Positions 12,134-23,588 of a stretch of 64,000 nucleotides of DNA are shown in pieces; position 1 is the first letter of the stretch, and every line of letters starts with the position of its first letter. Under the pieces are notes generated by a model. It did not search any database, had not been told where the DNA came from, and saw nothing but the letters and a program-made list of their open reading frames with translations. The stretch lies in contig JAUMIR010000001.1 of NCBI GenBank assembly GCA_030847615.1, positions 438,890,687 through 438,954,686 on the forward strand, written 5' to 3'. Both the position numbers and the translations under genes were made by a program. This DNA is from Gambelia wislizenii. Taxonomy: Eukaryota; Chordata; Lepidosauria; Squamata; Crotaphytidae.

Positions 12134-12609
12134 GGGCTTGTCTAGACAGGCAGTTTACTCCTGCTTCCCCCCTCCCCGTGTTGGAGCCCTGCAGTCCAAA
12201 CAATGCAGGGCTCTTGCCCCGATTCACCTCCATACAGTCCTGATGGTGCCCAAGGCAAAGCCAGGGGGAAGCCAGGGTAAACCCTTTTAAAACGTTTCAA
12301 AATTACCTCCAGGTAAACCCACATTATGTGGGAAAACCCAGATGGGTCTGGCACAGGAACGCAGGAGTCCGTGTGTACTTGCACTCTGGGCTGTATTGCT
12401 GGCCACTGCCACTGCTGGTGTTGCTCTGAAGCCGGGCACATGATCAAGGCCCCCTGCATGTTATAAACCTTGATCACATGCTGAGGGCCTCCTTCCTGGC
12501 TTCAGAGAGTGCAACGCAGAGACACGTGTTTCATTGTGATCTGGGCCAGCTCTGGGGCTAGAATATTCTGGTTGGAAGGCAATGTATTCTGGCTAGTGTT
12601 GACAAGCCC
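12134..12609 (+). mobile_element. MITE of the 3-bp-TSD family (Harbinger-like), copy 1
   Basis: The left terminus GGGCTTGTCTAGACAGGC is mirrored by GTGTTGACAAGCCC at the right, with AAC and AAT as imperfect 3-bp flanks. The interior TGGAGCCCTGCAGTCCA block is shared with the copy starting at 28581. No transposase is encoded. The 3-bp duplication suggests the PIF/Harbinger superfamily, but its sequence is not the usual TWA, so the assignment is provisional. Confidence 0.75.
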
Positions 12610-12612
12610 AAT

Positions 12613-13110
12613 GTCATAAAATGTCTACCTTGTAGGTCTCATTCTATGTGAGTTCTAGAGCAAGAATATTACTTTGGGGTACTAAAATGTCTCATTGCTG
12701 ATGGTTAAGAAACATTTCTTTCAACAATTTATTTCTTCATTCCTTTATTAAATGTATACTCTAACTTTCCACAACAGCTTGTGCTTGAGGTAGCTAACTG
12801 GTATACCAGTTATATTACACTCGAGCCCTAATGTTTTGAAGCAGGCAATAATCTGATGGGCTTTTCACCTAGAAATAAAACATGCCTCCAAGCAGAATGT
12901 TGCTTCAACAGTATCGTTTGTAAATTAATTTTAGCTCTACAGGACCTTCCCTCCAAATTACAAGGAAGTAGACTAAAGGGAAACTAATGATTCAGGCAAG
13001 TTATTTTTACACAGTTTATGCTACAATAAATCATGTTGTCTTCATCGTGCCAGTCTCAGTTATTTTGCCTGAACAGACTCACTCAGCTATCCCTCTGAAA
13101 CATGCAAAAC
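12613..13110. other. no feature recognised
   Basis: No open frames with motifs and no element ends seen between the two neighbouring MITEs. Confidence 0.5.
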
Positions 13111-13113
13111 TTG

Positions 13114-13690
13114 GGGCCATCTACACAAGGGGGAAAAATCCCAAATACCTTGTAGTATTGACATCTCACAGCAGCATCGACATGTCCAAATGGTTTTTCT
13201 GGCCTCAGAAGCCCCTATAAGCCTCACATTCCTGATGGCAGCTGTGAGTGATTTACTCACGCCACCGCCAGTTTTTTTTTTTTTAAATCATCCCATGGTG
13301 TGCTGGTACAATAGAGTGATTCTTCAAAGCAAAACAAAAATACTGATCCTTTTTATCGCCTTAGCGAGTGATCAATAAGGTGAAAATCGAACATGGTGCC
13401 AGTGGGCACTTGCCCTGCCAGCAAGCCCCACCCCTGCTCTTGTCCAGCCAATCAGCTTTTGCCTCCCTTCGAGTTTTTTTATTGTTCTATAGTCCAAATG
13501 AGCAAAAATGCACAGCCACCTCGCAGTTTGTGAAAAAGTATGGGGAAATCTGCAAAGGCTTTTACTCTGTTGTTTTTGATGTTTTAGGGCCCCCTCCTTC
13601 CAAATAGTGTGCATTGGCACTGGATCCTGTTTAGATTGGTAGGATTCCCAGCAAATTCATGAGGGGTATTTTCACTGTTTAGACAGGCCC
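13114..13690 (+). mobile_element. MITE of the 3-bp-TSD family, copy 2
   Basis: The ends GGGCCATCTACAC and GTTTAGACAGGCCC are inverted repeats, and the 3-bp target duplication TTG is perfect (13111-13113 and 13691-13693). The interior holds a GC-richer block at 13390-13458 ending in CCAGCCAATCAGCTTTT, which is conserved in the copies at 35768 and 53810. A poly-T run lies near 13270-13283. Non-coding. Confidence 0.85.
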
Positions 13691-13955
13691 TTGATAAGCG
13701 TTAAACTCATCAACATTTATTTTCTCCATTTCGTTGATAATTTGCCAATGGATAATATCAGTGGTTTTATTTTTACCGAAGTGGTGTCAGGCATCTGCAT
13801 GATGGAAACCTCATCTGAAACAGGTTGGCTGCAAAATAAGGCTAAAATGATATGGTTTGCTGAAAGTGTGATACAGAGTCCATTGAACTCATACAGACAA
13901 TGCCATTAACTGTCTTGCTGTATGATGGAAGGGGATCTGGTTGTGTCAACCACTG

Positions 13956-14220
13956 CCCTGGTGGCGCAGTGGTTAAATGCCAGTAAGTGCAAGTCACCAA
14001 GTTGCAAGTTCAATTCCAGAGGGCTCCAAGGTTCACTCAGCCTTCCATCCTTTCGTAGGTTGGTAAAATGAGTACCCGGCTTGTGGGGGCAATTAGCTAG
14101 CACACATTGGAAACTGCTTAATGCAGTGTAGATGTGTAAATAGCTATTGCTTAAAACAATTTGTAAGCCGCTCTGATAGCCTTGTGGCTGAAGAGCGGGG
14201 TATAAATAAAAATAAATAAA
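13956..14220 (+). mobile_element. tRNA-derived SINE, second family (plus strand)
   Basis: The head reads CCCTGGTGGCGCAGTGGTTA, a tRNA-type A-box region, followed by a B-box-like AGTTCAATTCC. The body contains AAAATGAGTACCCGGC and GGGGGCAATTAGCT, and the element ends in GGGGTATAAATAAAAATAAA. This head and body differ from the other SINE group in the window, so at least two tRNA-headed families are present. The full-length structure suggests a relatively young insertion, although I could not confirm a target duplication. Confidence 0.85.
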
Positions 14221-15223
14221 CTGACTCAAAATTCACTTCACATTATAACATGCCAACATCCATGGCCCTCTTCTAAGAAACTGTTCCAGTAATTCATAAT
14301 AGTTATGACTACTATTATATGGAAAAAGATAAGTATCTTTGGTGAAGGTTGAGAAACCCTTTCCCCTTGGTGATGTCATTAAGCATGATGGTAAACAAAC
14401 TCCAAGTCTAACAAATGAAGACAATATATACACACATTTTTCAAGGTAGCACTCTTACTCTGAGATTACTCCCCTCGACCTGAAGATGGAAGGAAGGGAT
14501 CCAGGACAGGCTCAGAGATCTGGGAACACTACACCACAGTCACACTTAGAAGGCAGATTAATCTTGTTTTACCAAAGGGCTTTTCACTCTTCAAGCGAAG
14601 ACATTAGACCAGATGACAATTAGGGGTTAGTGGCGTTCCGCTCACACTGGAGACAGAGAATGGGGCACATCATAGCAATTCCTATTTTATCTTGCAGCCC
14701 CCTGTATCTCCTGAAAAGTTGCTCTGGAGGGCCGAGGAACCCTTTGAAGCAGTGTGAGGCAATGCAAGGGGCTATAAAAGATTGACTCTGTTCTTCCAGT
14801 GGGAACCCTCCTCCAGAATCTGGTGCTGTCTGTACAGGAAGGAGCCTTTCTACTCATGAATGGCCAATCTGGATTAAACCCGCTAGAAAATTCATGCAGT
14901 TTTAGAATCGTTGGTCTAAAATGCTATGCTGAGAATGCTGACCTACTCATAAAATATATACATACCTTCTCCACATCCAAAGGACAGCTTCATGTATCCA
15001 GCACAGGCACCCATAACATGTGACTCACCAAGCCAAACGTAGCCTTAAGACACACACAGGGTCACTAAACCACTTTTTACCTTGCCTTCTTGGGGGTGTG
15101 AAGTCAGGGATCTGTAAGGAATTGCTATAACTTGGTTGATGAGCCTCATTTGGCTTGGTGAATTATATATTGTACAGAACTGGTTTAAAATCTTCCTTTC
15201 TAAAATAAAAAATAAAAAATTAT
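14221..15223. other. no feature recognised
   Basis: No family motifs in the short open frames. No transposon ends identified. Confidence 0.5.
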
Positions 15224-15463
15224 TTGTTGTTGTGTGCCCTCAAATCAGTTCTGTTTTATGGCAACCCTAAGGTGAACCTATCATGGGGGTTTTGGGCATG
15301 AAAGAAGGGGAGAAGAGTCTGTTTGCCATTGCCTTCCTCTAGGGCTGAGAGAGTGTGGCTTGCCTAAGCTCACCCTGTGAGTTTCCATGGCTGAGCAGGG
15401 ATTTGAACCCTAGTCTCCTGGAGTCTGACTCCAATACTCAAACCACTACACAACACTGGCTCT
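15224..15463 (-). mobile_element. tRNA-derived SINE, full length (minus strand)
   Basis: The right end is the tRNA-like head (minus strand AGAGCCAGTGTTGTGTAGTG) and the left end is the (AAC)n-type tail seen as TTGTTGTTGTGTGCCC on the plus strand. Between them lie the B-box-like GGGTTCAAATCCC and the shared body. A TAAAAAA string flanks both sides and may be the target duplication. A short GAAAGAAGGGGAGAAGAG insertion interrupts the body near 15300-15318. Confidence 0.85.
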
Positions 15464-16042
15464 TTAAAAAACTTCTTCAAAACTCCTTTGTGGAAAATAT
15501 AAAAGGATTTTAACAATGTTAGAGAATAACTGAAAATGTCTGTATCACCTTATTTTTTCACTTAAAATGGTGCAACTGTCATTTCCAGAAGATGGAACTA
15601 ATTTCCCAGAATTGAATTTGTATCATAAGACATATCTTCTGACTTGTATAAATAACTGGCGAATACAGACTCCTTGCAACTAACTCCAAAGGGAGTTAAG
15701 ACTATGGAGACTAGATCAGCTGCTAGACATCATGACATCAGTTCTCCTATGTTAATGTGATATTAGACAAGAACACTGTGTATTATTAAACATTTAAAGA
15801 GATGGACATTTAAATTTCAGTGAAATAATATTGTTTATGTTTGTCCATTGCCAGCTTCAGGTAGACATCCAATAGCACTCTTCATGGTGATGTCTAGTTT
15901 CAATGTCATATTTTGGATAATTTGGGGAGTGACTCCTATTGACTAGCACAAGTAAAACTAATGTCTTCAACTATCCACAGATCTTGCTTAGAAACTGCCC
16001 TGTCACTTGAGTCTAGATTTAAGGCTGGATATAGTTAATTGA
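15464..16042. other. no feature recognised
   Basis: AT-rich, no motif-bearing open frames and no clear repeat boundaries. Confidence 0.5.
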
Positions 16043-16246
16043 AGAGCCAGTGTGGTGTAGTGGTATGAACCTTGGAGTTGTAGTCCAATACTCAAACCAC
16101 TACGTCACACTGGCTTTTCAAGTCACACTCTCTCAGCCTCGGAAGAAGGCAAAAGCAACCCCCCTCAAACAAATATTGTCAAGAAAACCCAAGAAAAAAG
16201 ATTGCCATAAGTTGGGGTCAATTTGAAAGTACACAACAACAACAAC
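16043..16246 (+). mobile_element. tRNA-derived SINE with inverted duplicated head
   Basis: The plus strand starts AGAGCCAGTGTGGTGTAGTG and ends with ACACAACAACAACAAC after the shared body. Unlike the other copies, the head is followed by its own reverse complement: 16046-16065 pairs with 16096-16115, making a hairpin stem of about 20 bp. The normal B-box region is lost. The copy is probably dead as an RNA polymerase III gene. Confidence 0.8.
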
Positions 16247-17227
16247 TGTGATGAAGAGTGAGATCATTACAAAAGAAAAGCAAAATGTTAAATGGCTCTT
16301 TAAATGATGCTTGGGGATTACAGTATTCTAACAACAGTCCCTACTCATGTAGCATCAGAGTCATTATTGTGACGTCTGATTGTCTCTTATCTGTTTTGTA
16401 AGCTACTAAACCATGGTGGAGTATAACATTCTGCCAGAGTATTTACACTGGGGGTCTGGATGGGCAAAAGTTGCTCTGTGTTGTCCAGAAGCGTAATGGC
16501 AGCTGAATGGTGCCCAGGCACAATCCCATAGACAATCAGTGGCTTGGGCAGTGGTGTTACAGTACGGTGTCACCCCTTCCTCCAATGGTTTCACCTGGTC
16601 CGGTTTGGCCTCTCCATACCCCCCCACCAGTGCAGCCACTGGGCTTGGATCAGGGGTTGGAGCTATACCTGGGCACCATCCGAATGTCACTGTATAGCTA
16701 AGGAAAGGTCTTACACATGGATATCTCTTAGTGAAAGATAGTACAAGATATCTCTACGTGAGTCCCAAAAAGTATTTATTTTACACTGGTGTAATCCCTG
16801 GTTATACCAGCATTAGTCATCAAGAAGACTGAAACTCTGTGTGCTCCAGATATTGGGCCATCAAGTAGATATAAGGCCTCTTTACCCTATGCTCCAACTT
16901 ACATTCCAAACATGAACAGACATCACTCTGAGGGGAAGCTAGACATTACATGCAAAAGTGTACAACAAAGCCTGATAACTTTGAAATGAAAAGCAACCTC
17001 AGCTTGAAAAGCAACCTTAACAAATGAGCAAGAGGATGAAGGCATGTTTAATCTTTCTTCTGACAACCCTTACCCCACTAAGCATCATCTCCCCAGATCC
17101 TTTACTGTTCCTGAATTTACAGGTATGAGATAGGAATAGCTCAAAACTGTCGGGTTTTTTAATGAAAAAAAAAACCCTGATGACTTTTATTATATATATT
17201 TGCATGTAATATCAGTGTTGCCCCAGG
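16247..17227. other. no feature recognised
   Basis: Around 16490-16700 the sequence is GC-richer (GGTGTCACCCC and related words) and may be an old DNA-transposon remnant. No ends or genes were found. Confidence 0.45.
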
Positions 17228-17448
17228 CTGCTGCCACACCGCAAAAATAATGCAGTTTGACAATGCTTTTAACTATCATGGCTCCATCTTATGGAATCCT
17301 GGGATTTGTAGTTTGTTGTAGCACCACAGATCTCTTGACAGAGAAGGCTAAATATGCTAAATATATCTACAAATCCCAGAATTCCATAGCACTGAGCCAT
17401 GGCAGTTAAAGCAGTGTCAAACTTCATTATTTCTGCAGTGTGGCAACC
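17228..17448. mobile_element. hairpin MITE (hAT-like), copy 1
   Basis: The two halves are reverse complements: CTGCCACACCGCAAAAATAA against TTATTTCTGCAGTGTGGCAA, and inside them GGAATCCTGGGATTTGTAG against CTACAAATCCCAGAATTCC. The inner arms recur in the copies at 33632, 51296 and 52278. Both flanks contain CCCAG, possibly the remains of an 8-bp target duplication. Confidence 0.8.
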
Positions 17449-18139
17449 ATCCCAGAGAGAGCCAATGAAGAAGCAGAAGAGATTTTTTTCAGATACCTTT
17501 TCATTGATAGCAAGTAGCAAAGACTGAATGTATCAACAGTTTTTCTTAGACCAATTGTGGAAATGCAACTTCTGTAGGGATTTTAATACCCCATGTAGAC
17601 CATTGTACATTTAAAAGTTTCCCACCCACTCCTGGACAGCTAATAAAAGCTTGTTGAACTGTATCTTGACTGGTCTCCACCCTGAGAATGGTAAGCAGTG
17701 TATTTATGAGACATGCGAGATGCCAGGGGAATATTGTCAAAGTGTTTTGTTCAGGAAGCATGTGATGTGATTAATGAAGGATAGCAAGGGGTGTGGTTAT
17801 CATGAGATAATAATTTCCCTTCAGTGCCTCTGTGAAAATTGAGGCTGTAAATATCTCCCCTCTGTCTGGGGCATGTTTATCCACTTAGAACTAAATCCCT
17901 TTGGGTTATTTGCATACATGTTATTAAAAACTCTTCAGGTGCAGACTTAGTCAGGAAAGGCTGAGGAAACAGAAGTGGGTAGCTTCTAGAGCTGATAGGC
18001 CTACAAGTAAGGAGGAAAACCTCCTTTCCCTATACCAGGAAAGGGGAATAGCTCATATTTCCCAGTGCTTCAATCCATCCATTTTTTTAGGGGGGAAAGA
18101 TAAACAACTCTTGTCAAAGTTTTTTTTAAAGAAGAACCA
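17449..18139. other. no feature recognised
   Basis: No open frame with family motifs. There is a poly-T/A-rich patch near 18119-18130. Confidence 0.5.
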
Positions 18140-18554
18140 ACAAACACATTGACACTAGTTATGACCTATAAAGCCCTATAGGACTTTGGCTAACCTATGT
18201 GGAAGACTGAACTCCTATACATGCCTGCCTGGGAAATTAAGAACAAGTTCTCTCAGTCCCACCACTTTCAGAGGTATGTCTGGTACAGACACAAAGTAAG
18301 GTCTTCTTAATGGTTGCTCTCAGATTATGGAATTCCCAGAAAATGTAATGCTAGCCCCTTCCATGCCATCCTCCTGCATCAGACAAAGAGTTTTCTATTA
18401 AGCCAGGCCTTCAACCAGTGATTGACTGCCGTAGACAAAATTTTTAAAATAGATGTACTGTTTTGGGCTGTTAATATTTTGCTGATTATTTAACATTCAT
18501 TTGGTGTTTTAAATTGTTTTAACAGGTCATTAATTAATTAATTAGTGTAAAGTC
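18140..18554 (+). mobile_element. L2-like LINE 3' fragment (plus strand)
   Basis: The plus strand translates to a YKAL-type block near 18160-18185 (VMTYKAL) and continues through a degraded ORF2 C-terminus (SFLLSQAFNQ near 18388-18420) into a T-rich 3' UTR with TTAATTAATTAATT at about 18530-18544. The frame is broken by stops. It abuts a second L2-like fragment in the opposite orientation. Confidence 0.5.
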
Positions 18555-19370
18555 TCCCAGCATAGTACCCAAGGGAGCTTTTGATCACATTAATAACAGA
18601 GAACTGCTAAAACCTAGTAACAGAAAAGTTTAAAAAATAATTCTATTCAAAACACTAATTTTAAAACCACATTTAAAGCATAGTATAGAAAGATAAAAGC
18701 ACACTCTATTAAAAGACCCTTCTGCCATAATGAGTTAACAGCCAAAGGCCTGTCAAATAAAAAGACTGGGCCTAGCAGCAGAAAGAGCTCAGACAGGGCT
18801 TCAACTGAACTTTCTGTGGAAGATGATTCCACAGCCTGGGAACAGCCACTGAGAAGGCTTTTTCCCATGTCCTCCCCAAACATGTCTGTGACAGTGATGG
18901 GACTGAGAGACAGCACACCATTGAGGATCTTAAAACTCAGGTAAATTCATATAAGGAGATAAGGTCTTTCAGATAGTCTGGACTCAAGCCACGCAGGGCT
19001 TTAAATGTCATAACCAGCACTTTGAATTCTGCTTGGGAAATGGCCAATAGCTATTGAAACTGTTATAACATGGGGGTTATGTGTTCCCTTCAACCAACCC
19101 CTGTCAGTAGTCTGGCTGCAGCATTTTAGACCCATTGAAGTTCCTGGACAGTTTCTAAAGGTAGCCCCATATAGAGTGCCTTGCAATAATCCAAATTGGA
19201 TGCAATCAAGACATGTGTCACCATATATCAAGATCTGATATCTTCAGGAACAGCCAAGGCTGACACTAGTTTTAACTGCTCAGATACCAACACCAAAACC
19301 TGGGCATCTAGGCTCAGATCTAAGTTCAGGAGTACATCCAAACTGAAAACCTGAGATTTTTTTGGCGGAG
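18555..19370 (-). mobile_element. L2-like LINE ORF2 C-terminal half, degenerate (minus strand)
   Basis: Read on the minus strand, joined frames give SNLDYCKALYMGLPLETVQ, LQWVQNAAARLLTG, FQVKFKVLVMTFKALRGLGP and RAFSVVVPRLWNRLP. These are the ordered blocks of the L2-type ORF2 C-terminus downstream of the reverse transcriptase core. Stop codons and short indels occur between blocks, so it is a pseudogene fragment. Its minus-strand 3' UTR faces the plus-strand L2-like 3' UTR ending at 18554. Confidence 0.75.
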
Positions 19371-19446
19371 GGTAACCCCAACCAGCACAGGCTAAATCCC
19401 TATAACCTCATCTGCCTGACAACAGAATAGGAGCACAGTGGGCATG

Positions 19447-19671
19447 TGTGTATGTGCCTTCAATTTGCCTGTCAGTTTATGGCAACACCATGAATTTCAC
19501 AGGGTTTTCTTAGGCAAGAAATACTCAGGGATGGTTTTACCAGTTCCTTCCTCTGAAATATAGCCTACAGCACTTGGTATTCATTAGCCATCTCCCATCC
19601 AAGTACTAATCAGAGTGGACCCTGTTTAGCCTCTAAGATCAGATGGGATATGGTACCTTTAGGATATAGCC
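19447..19671 (-). mobile_element. 5S rRNA-derived SINE (minus strand)
   Basis: The right part is the complement of 5S rRNA internal sequence: on the minus strand CTGATCTTAGAGGCTAAAC, then TTAGTACTTGGATGGGAGA, which spans the 5S intermediate element and box C. The rest matches the body and tail of the tRNA-headed SINEs (AAGAAAACCCTGTGA, GTTGCCATAAA, TTGAAGGCACA). The 5S head therefore replaces the tRNA head on a shared body. Such SINE3-type elements use the internal 5S promoter. Confidence 0.85.
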
Positions 19672-20527
19672 AGTCATAAAAAGCTGCCACAGTGTGAGTA
19701 GCCGGTCACTCAATACTAAATACCCATTTCCCAGAAGGCAAAATGGTGAGGCTAAAAGAACAGCAAAGTTTCTCCTTTTCTTTCCCCCACAGCAGTTATT
19801 TTGCAAGCGGTCTCATGACATTCTTTCAAAAGTCTAAATGTGCCCAATGACCAAAAAGTTTGGGCGTTTGGGCACATCTGCCGTCACTTTTCCCCTCCAT
19901 ATTCCATTCATCGAAGAATGGGAGTCCAAGGGAAAGCACTGTATTTGAGGTGTAGTTGTTGTTGTGCCTTCCAGTTGTTTCCAATTTATGGCAACCCTAA
20001 AGCAACCCTATTACAGGGTTTTCTTGGCAAGATTTGTTCAGAGGAATTTAAGGGGTTAGGAATTTTTTATTGGAATAAGACCATTCTACTGAAAAATACA
20101 CCCGACCGCAAAAGGCCATAACAATAACACAAAAATAATATTAATTATTTTCCGCTTTTCTTACTAATACAAAAATAAAACTATCTATCCTAACACTAAT
20201 ACATTTTTCCTCTTAATCTAAATGCACTATAATCACATTATATTTACACAATACAATTATACTTATTTGGAAAAGAAAATAATAATAATAAAAGATTAAT
20301 TAAAAAATAATACAAAATTATACAAAAATACAATAATAATAATAAAATATTTATTTATTTAAAATATCCTTTTAAGTTATTGATGGGGTCATCTCACTAA
20401 ACCACGGCCAAAACTTTTTCCAACTATGGTTTGGCAATTTCTCTTTTTCGCTCAGAGCTAAATTTTCAATTACATTCTTCACATAATAAGCAGTGCCTTT
20501 TACATCCTGCAGATTTTGACTTTTCAG

Positions 20528-23500
20528 CTACCTTTGTCTTTGGAAAACTAACCCTAACATCACATAGAGGTTGACCAGGCGCACCGTGGACCAGGGCACT
20601 TTCCAAAAACTCTCAGCCACAGAACCAGACTCCTTCCTCTTCCTCTTTTGGCCCACTGACTTTCTGGGTCCCCTGACACCCTCTGGAGGTTCAGTCCCCA
20701 AAAGTATTGTCTCCCAAGCCTGTTGTGCCAAATCTGGTCAAACCAGGACCCGGGCCACCTCCTCCCATGTTTCCCGGGCACTCGGGCAGTCCTGGACAAA
20801 ATGTCTGATTGTCTCCTTTTGTGTCACGCCACTCAAAATCTCAGCCTTTTTACATTTCAGACAAGGACAAGTCTCCTTCCCCTCAGATTAAGAACCTGAT
20901 GGTAGAGCCTCCACCTCAAGTCCCACAACTTTTTGGGGACCCTTTTGTCCATGAAATACTCAATTGGGCCAGTCTGGTGTTTTAGGTAGTCTGACAAATC
21001 TGGTTTGGCCTGATGTTTTTGCAAACATGGGTTAACATAAATCTCCTCCACTATTTTTCTGTACAAACCTCTCTTGATGCTCTGACCTGGCCTGTCTTCA
21101 CCCTTCAGCTCCTCAGCATGGATTCTATATTTTTTTAGGTAAAAAACAAAGTCTCTCAAAAAATCTGGTGCTTTCAATTTTTCAGGCAAAGAAAACCTAA
21201 AACTTAATGAGCCTTCCTCCCACCAAGTCTTTCCCCATCTAGTCCCCATCCAGCACTCACAAAACAAAACTAGCCAAGCCTGAGGTTGAATCTGACCCTT
21301 TTGCAACAGAGAGACTTTCCCAAAATTTTGGGCAGAAAAGATGGTGATGAATTTAGGTCCCAGGGCTGGGAAGTCCAGGCCAGGGCCAGTTTAACCTGTC
21401 TGCCAAATCAGCATTGGCAGGGGGCCCCGAGGTCAAGAGTGGGCCCCGTGTTGGCCTCCTTAATCTGACGAAGGAACAGCCAGGAGACAGCCAGGAGGAG
21501 CCCCCTCTTACCCTCCTCCTCCAAAAACCTCCTGCTGACTTTTTTTAAAAAAACAAACAAAACAGCCTCTCCAAAACTAAAGAGAAAGAGAAAGAAACAG
21601 CAGCCCTCCGTGGCAGAAGCTGGAGGGAGAGGCACATCGGAGAGGGTGAGTGTGTGTGTGAGAGAGAGAGACAGGGAATTTGAGGGTTGTCTCCCTCAGA
21701 AAGGGCTTCTTTCTTTCTTTCTTTCTTTCTTTCTTTTCTTTCTTTCTTTCTTTCCCATGTGCCTTCAAGTCATATGGGGGCCCCAAAGTAAAGCATTGCA
21801 GGGGGGCCCAAAATTCCTTAAACCGGCCCTGGTCCAGGCCCCCTTGTTCTACCTGCCCATAAGCCACTGCTCTTGCCAGGGGGAACCTGGCCATTCCCCA
21901 AAGGAACTTGAAGAGAACCCATCGGCTTCTTTAATCACTGAATCTGGAGGGAGGCGGGAAAACAGCCACCAAGTTGGCTGCCACCAGAAGAAGGTAGGTA
22001 TTTACAAAAGCAGCTCTCTGGTAAATGGCCAGCGTCCATCTCTGCCAGAGGGCCACCCTCTCCTTCACTTTTTCCAACCAGCGATACCAATTTTCTTTCC
22101 ATCCCTCGGGAGCCACTGCAAAATTCAGCCCCAGGATCTTCACCCTATCCATCTTTGCCTCTTGCTCTGCTTGCCACCCTTCCTTTCCTTCAACTATGTC
22201 CTTTAGAGGAATAGCTGCCATCTTGTCCTCTGCAGCAAAAATCCTGATCGAAAAACTCTTTTCCATGTTAAGTCAAGCACCAGAAACTCGACCGTAGGCC
22301 TCAAAAGCATCTTTAATCTTTCTAACTTCCATCTTGCCCTTAACCAAGAGGGATACATCATCAGCATGGGCAACAAATTTAACAGATTCACACCAAACCA
22401 ACCACGAACTGTCCAACAGACGTGGGATTTGGATCCCCAAGATGCTCTTGTCTAAACTAATCTTACACAGGATAGCATCCAAAGCAATAACATACAAGAG
22501 AGGGCTCAGTGGACAACCTTGCCTCACCCCAGAATTTAACTTAATCCTCTTTCCTCTATGACCATTGACTTGCAAAACCACCTCTGCATCCCTATAAAAC
22601 AATTTTACTAAAGCAATAAATCTCTCTGGCACTCCTTTCCACTTGAGGGCTTCCCATAGGAACGTATGATCTACATTGTCAAAAGCTTTCATCTGGTCGA
22701 CCTGTAGGATTTGACCAGTCCAAGCTCCCTCCTTACTGAGTCGGAACACTTCCCGAAACAAACAAAGAGAGTCTACCATAGTCCTACCTGGCACAGCACT
22801 GGACTGTGCTTCCATCACAATCTTATCAGCCACCTTAGCCAGCCGATTATTCAGTATTTTTGCCAACATGCGGTAGTCTACGTTGGTCAGAGCTATGGGG
22901 TGCCAGTTTTTTGGGAGGGTAGGATCGCCCTCCTTTGGGGGGAAAATCAGAACCCCTTGATAAAACGTCTCAGGGAGCTCATTATTATCCCACAAAAAAT
23001 TAAACAAAGTGGTTAAAGGGGGAACAATCCACTTCCTGTAAACTTTATAAAAATTCCAACTGAGGCCATCTGGGCCAGGGGCCGACTTACCCTTCCCCTG
23101 AACTATGACCTCATGAACTTCTTGCTCTTCTATAGGAGAGACCAACCTCCTCCTGTCCTCTGGACTCAAACCCTTATAGAGGGTGCCCATCTGGTCCTCT
23201 GAAAAAGCTTGGAAAAAATCCTTAATCTCTTCTATATCTATGTTCTTCTGAGCATATAACTGCCTGTAATATCCCTCCATGATATCCAGCATCTCACTCA
23301 CTAAATGCAATAGGGTCTGACTCAGAGGCCCTCAAGCCATTTAATTCGATAGGAGCCTTTGGACTCCGGGCGCCTGCCCACTCATCCACATCGACCACAC
23401 CACCTTGAGTCCTGAAATTTTTGCTCCTCTTTCTGTTTTGTCCTTGCTTTTGGCAAAATCTTGCTATCACTCCCTTCGCCCAGTTAAGCTCTTGTTCTGA

Positions 23501-23588
23501 AAAAGGAACACCTTGGTTCAGTCGATAATGACACTTCAAAAAATGATAAATGGCCAAATGATACTCCTGAATCTGTCTCCCATTAACG
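20528..23588 (-). pseudogene. Tx1-like ORF2 remnant: reverse transcriptase and C-terminus
   Basis: This is the remains of a LINE reverse transcriptase that copied the element's RNA into the target site. From right to left on the minus strand the blocks are SAPGPDGLSWNFYK, NWHPIALTNVDYRMLAKILN, VDQMKAFDNVDH, LNSGVRQGCPLSPLLY and VAHADDVSLLVKG. The last is the polymerase active site, normally AYADD, with His in place of Tyr. Downstream come KILGLNF, VALWQRWTLAIYQRAAFVNT and FKFLWGMARFPLARAVAY, typical of the Tx1/L1 C-terminal region. Breaks visible: a frame change near 23310, a TGA at 22273-22275 right after the active-site region, a stop near 21931, the hAT insertion, and a further frame change near 20880. 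Together with the missing endonuclease this makes it inactive. Confidence 0.85.
21381..21831. mobile_element. hAT MITE nested in the Tx1-like LINE
   Basis: The termini CAGGGCCAGTTTAA and TTAAACCGGCCCTG are inverted repeats and the 8-bp target duplication GTCCAGGC is perfect (21373-21380 and 21832-21839), which is diagnostic of hAT transposition. Inside are GGGGGCCCC-type words near both ends, a GT/GA-rich patch near 21645-21672 and a (CTTT)n run at about 21708-21755. There is no transposase. Removing insert plus duplication (459 bp, a multiple of three) restores the phase of the host LINE frame on both sides. Confidence 0.95.

Larger units (their letters stand above)
20046..23588 (-). mobile_element. 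Tx1-like (L1-clade) LINE, 5'-truncated, inserted in a SINE
   Basis: The element is bounded by a perfect 12-bp duplication TTGTTCAGAGGA (20034-20045 and 23589-23600). Its 3' end lies on the left, with about 480 bp of AT-rich 3' UTR. The coding part resembles the ORF2 of Tx1-like elements (see the pseudogene entry). It lacks the endonuclease end and so arrived 5'-truncated. A hAT MITE sits inside it at 21381-21831. Confidence 0.85.

Noticed and set aside
13956..14040. A tRNA gene
   Set aside because: A- and B-box-like words are present but they form the head of a SINE with body and tail, and the sequence does not close a cloverleaf with an anticodon loop by eye.
19570..19671. A 5S rRNA gene
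   Set aside because: The 5S similarity is partial and continues into a SINE body, so it is a SINE3-type head.
21610..22206. A 198-codon plus-strand open frame rich in Ser and Phe
   Set aside because: It lies opposite the LINE coding strand and crosses the hAT MITE and its (CTTT)n run, which supplies the low-complexity residues.
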